A DNA stretch of 37,860 nt from Bacteroidota bacterium (lineage in GTDB: Bacteria; Bacteroidota; Bacteroidia; Flavobacteriales_F; PHOS-HE28), in the NCBI GenBank assembly GCA_018267155.1, contig JAFDZE010000054.1, positions 64,864-102,723 on the forward strand. Direction: 5' to 3'. Under the pieces are notes generated by a model. It had not been told where the DNA came from, made no database searches, and worked only from the letters and a program-made list of their open reading frames with translations. Numbering within the stretch: the stretch's first letter is position 1; each line of letters begins with the position of its first letter. Both the position numbers and the translations under genes were made by a program. This document shows positions 37,778 to 37,860 of the stretch, one piece after another.

Positions 37778-37860
37778 ATGAAGAAGACTGTACTGTTCGC
37801 CGCAGCGATCTTCACCGTATCGGCTGCGACCGCCCAAACGGGTGAGATCACCAGCGCGAA
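37778..37860 (+). CDS. Secreted protein, 5' part only (runs off window)
   Basis: Only the first 27 codons are visible: a signal peptide MKKTVLFAAAIFTVSAATAQ followed by TGEITSA. The opening resembles secreted or outer-membrane proteins of Bacteroidota that start TGEITS after the signal cleavage, but too little remains to name it. Two candidate promoters precede it. Confidence 0.7.
   Translation, partial: MKKTVLFAAAIFTVSAATAQTGEITSA

Overview
The window looks like chromosome from a high-GC member of the Bacteroidota, most likely in or near Flavobacteriales. The evidence is: a secreted C10-type peptidase and a T9SS-type secreted protein; the rpmB-rpmG-DUF4295-ftsY gene order; an OstA-like envelope protein; an OmpH/Skp-like chaperone; a MoaC-MogA fusion; and promoters of the Bacteroidota -7 type (TAnnTTTG, here often TAnnTTCG followed by a GCGCC-rich start region). 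I see no integrase, transposase, plasmid or phage structural gene, so most of the window is ordinary core and envelope-related chromosome.

Layout, left. A truncated C10 peptidase gene runs off the left edge (1-1142, minus). It is followed by tRNA-Met(CAU) with its own terminator and a lone AIPR-family abortive-infection protein (1472-3229, minus). Then come cinA, the rpmB-rpmG-DUF4295 ribosomal block and ftsY. After ftsY lies an 860-base non-coding stretch holding four copies of a 22-bp palindrome spaced 105, 104 and 103 bases apart. Next are a pirin-like protein with a Tat-like leader, a small hairpin-repeat cluster, and a KdnB-like iron alcohol dehydrogenase.

Middle. A minus-strand run (TonB-dependent receptor, TauE/SafE permease, moaE, moaC-mogA fusion, RlmD-type 23S rRNA methyltransferase, DUF1801) ends near 9675. 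tRNA-Val(GAC) and an ECF sigma-small protein-MscS operon follow on plus. Opposite this is a minus-strand operon of a periplasmic protein of unknown function, an ECF sigma factor and its membrane anti-sigma. After these come a three-gene plus operon (DUF493, membrane-anchored small protein, outer-membrane barrel), the TPR protein-ribH pair, and a T9SS-type secreted protein.

Right. Envelope genes dominate: OmpH-like chaperone, MORN-repeat protein, OstA-like protein, and two different L,D-transpeptidases encoded in overlapping tandem. These are followed on minus by a polysaccharide/LPS-type operon (Gfo/Idh/MocA oxidoreductase, lipoprotein, polyprenyl glycosylphosphotransferase), a palindromic TAGGGGCGA-type repeat cluster, and 3-hydroxyacyl-CoA dehydrogenase-GNAT. 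The right edge has pcm and the start of a secreted protein.

The signals most deserving a second look are the phased palindrome array at 6634-6971, the TAGGGGCGA repeat cluster at 33317-33424, the lone AIPR gene beside a tRNA, and a set of genes whose -7 promoter box ends exactly six bases before the start codon, which implies leaderless mRNAs. Everything here was read by eye; no database search was run.
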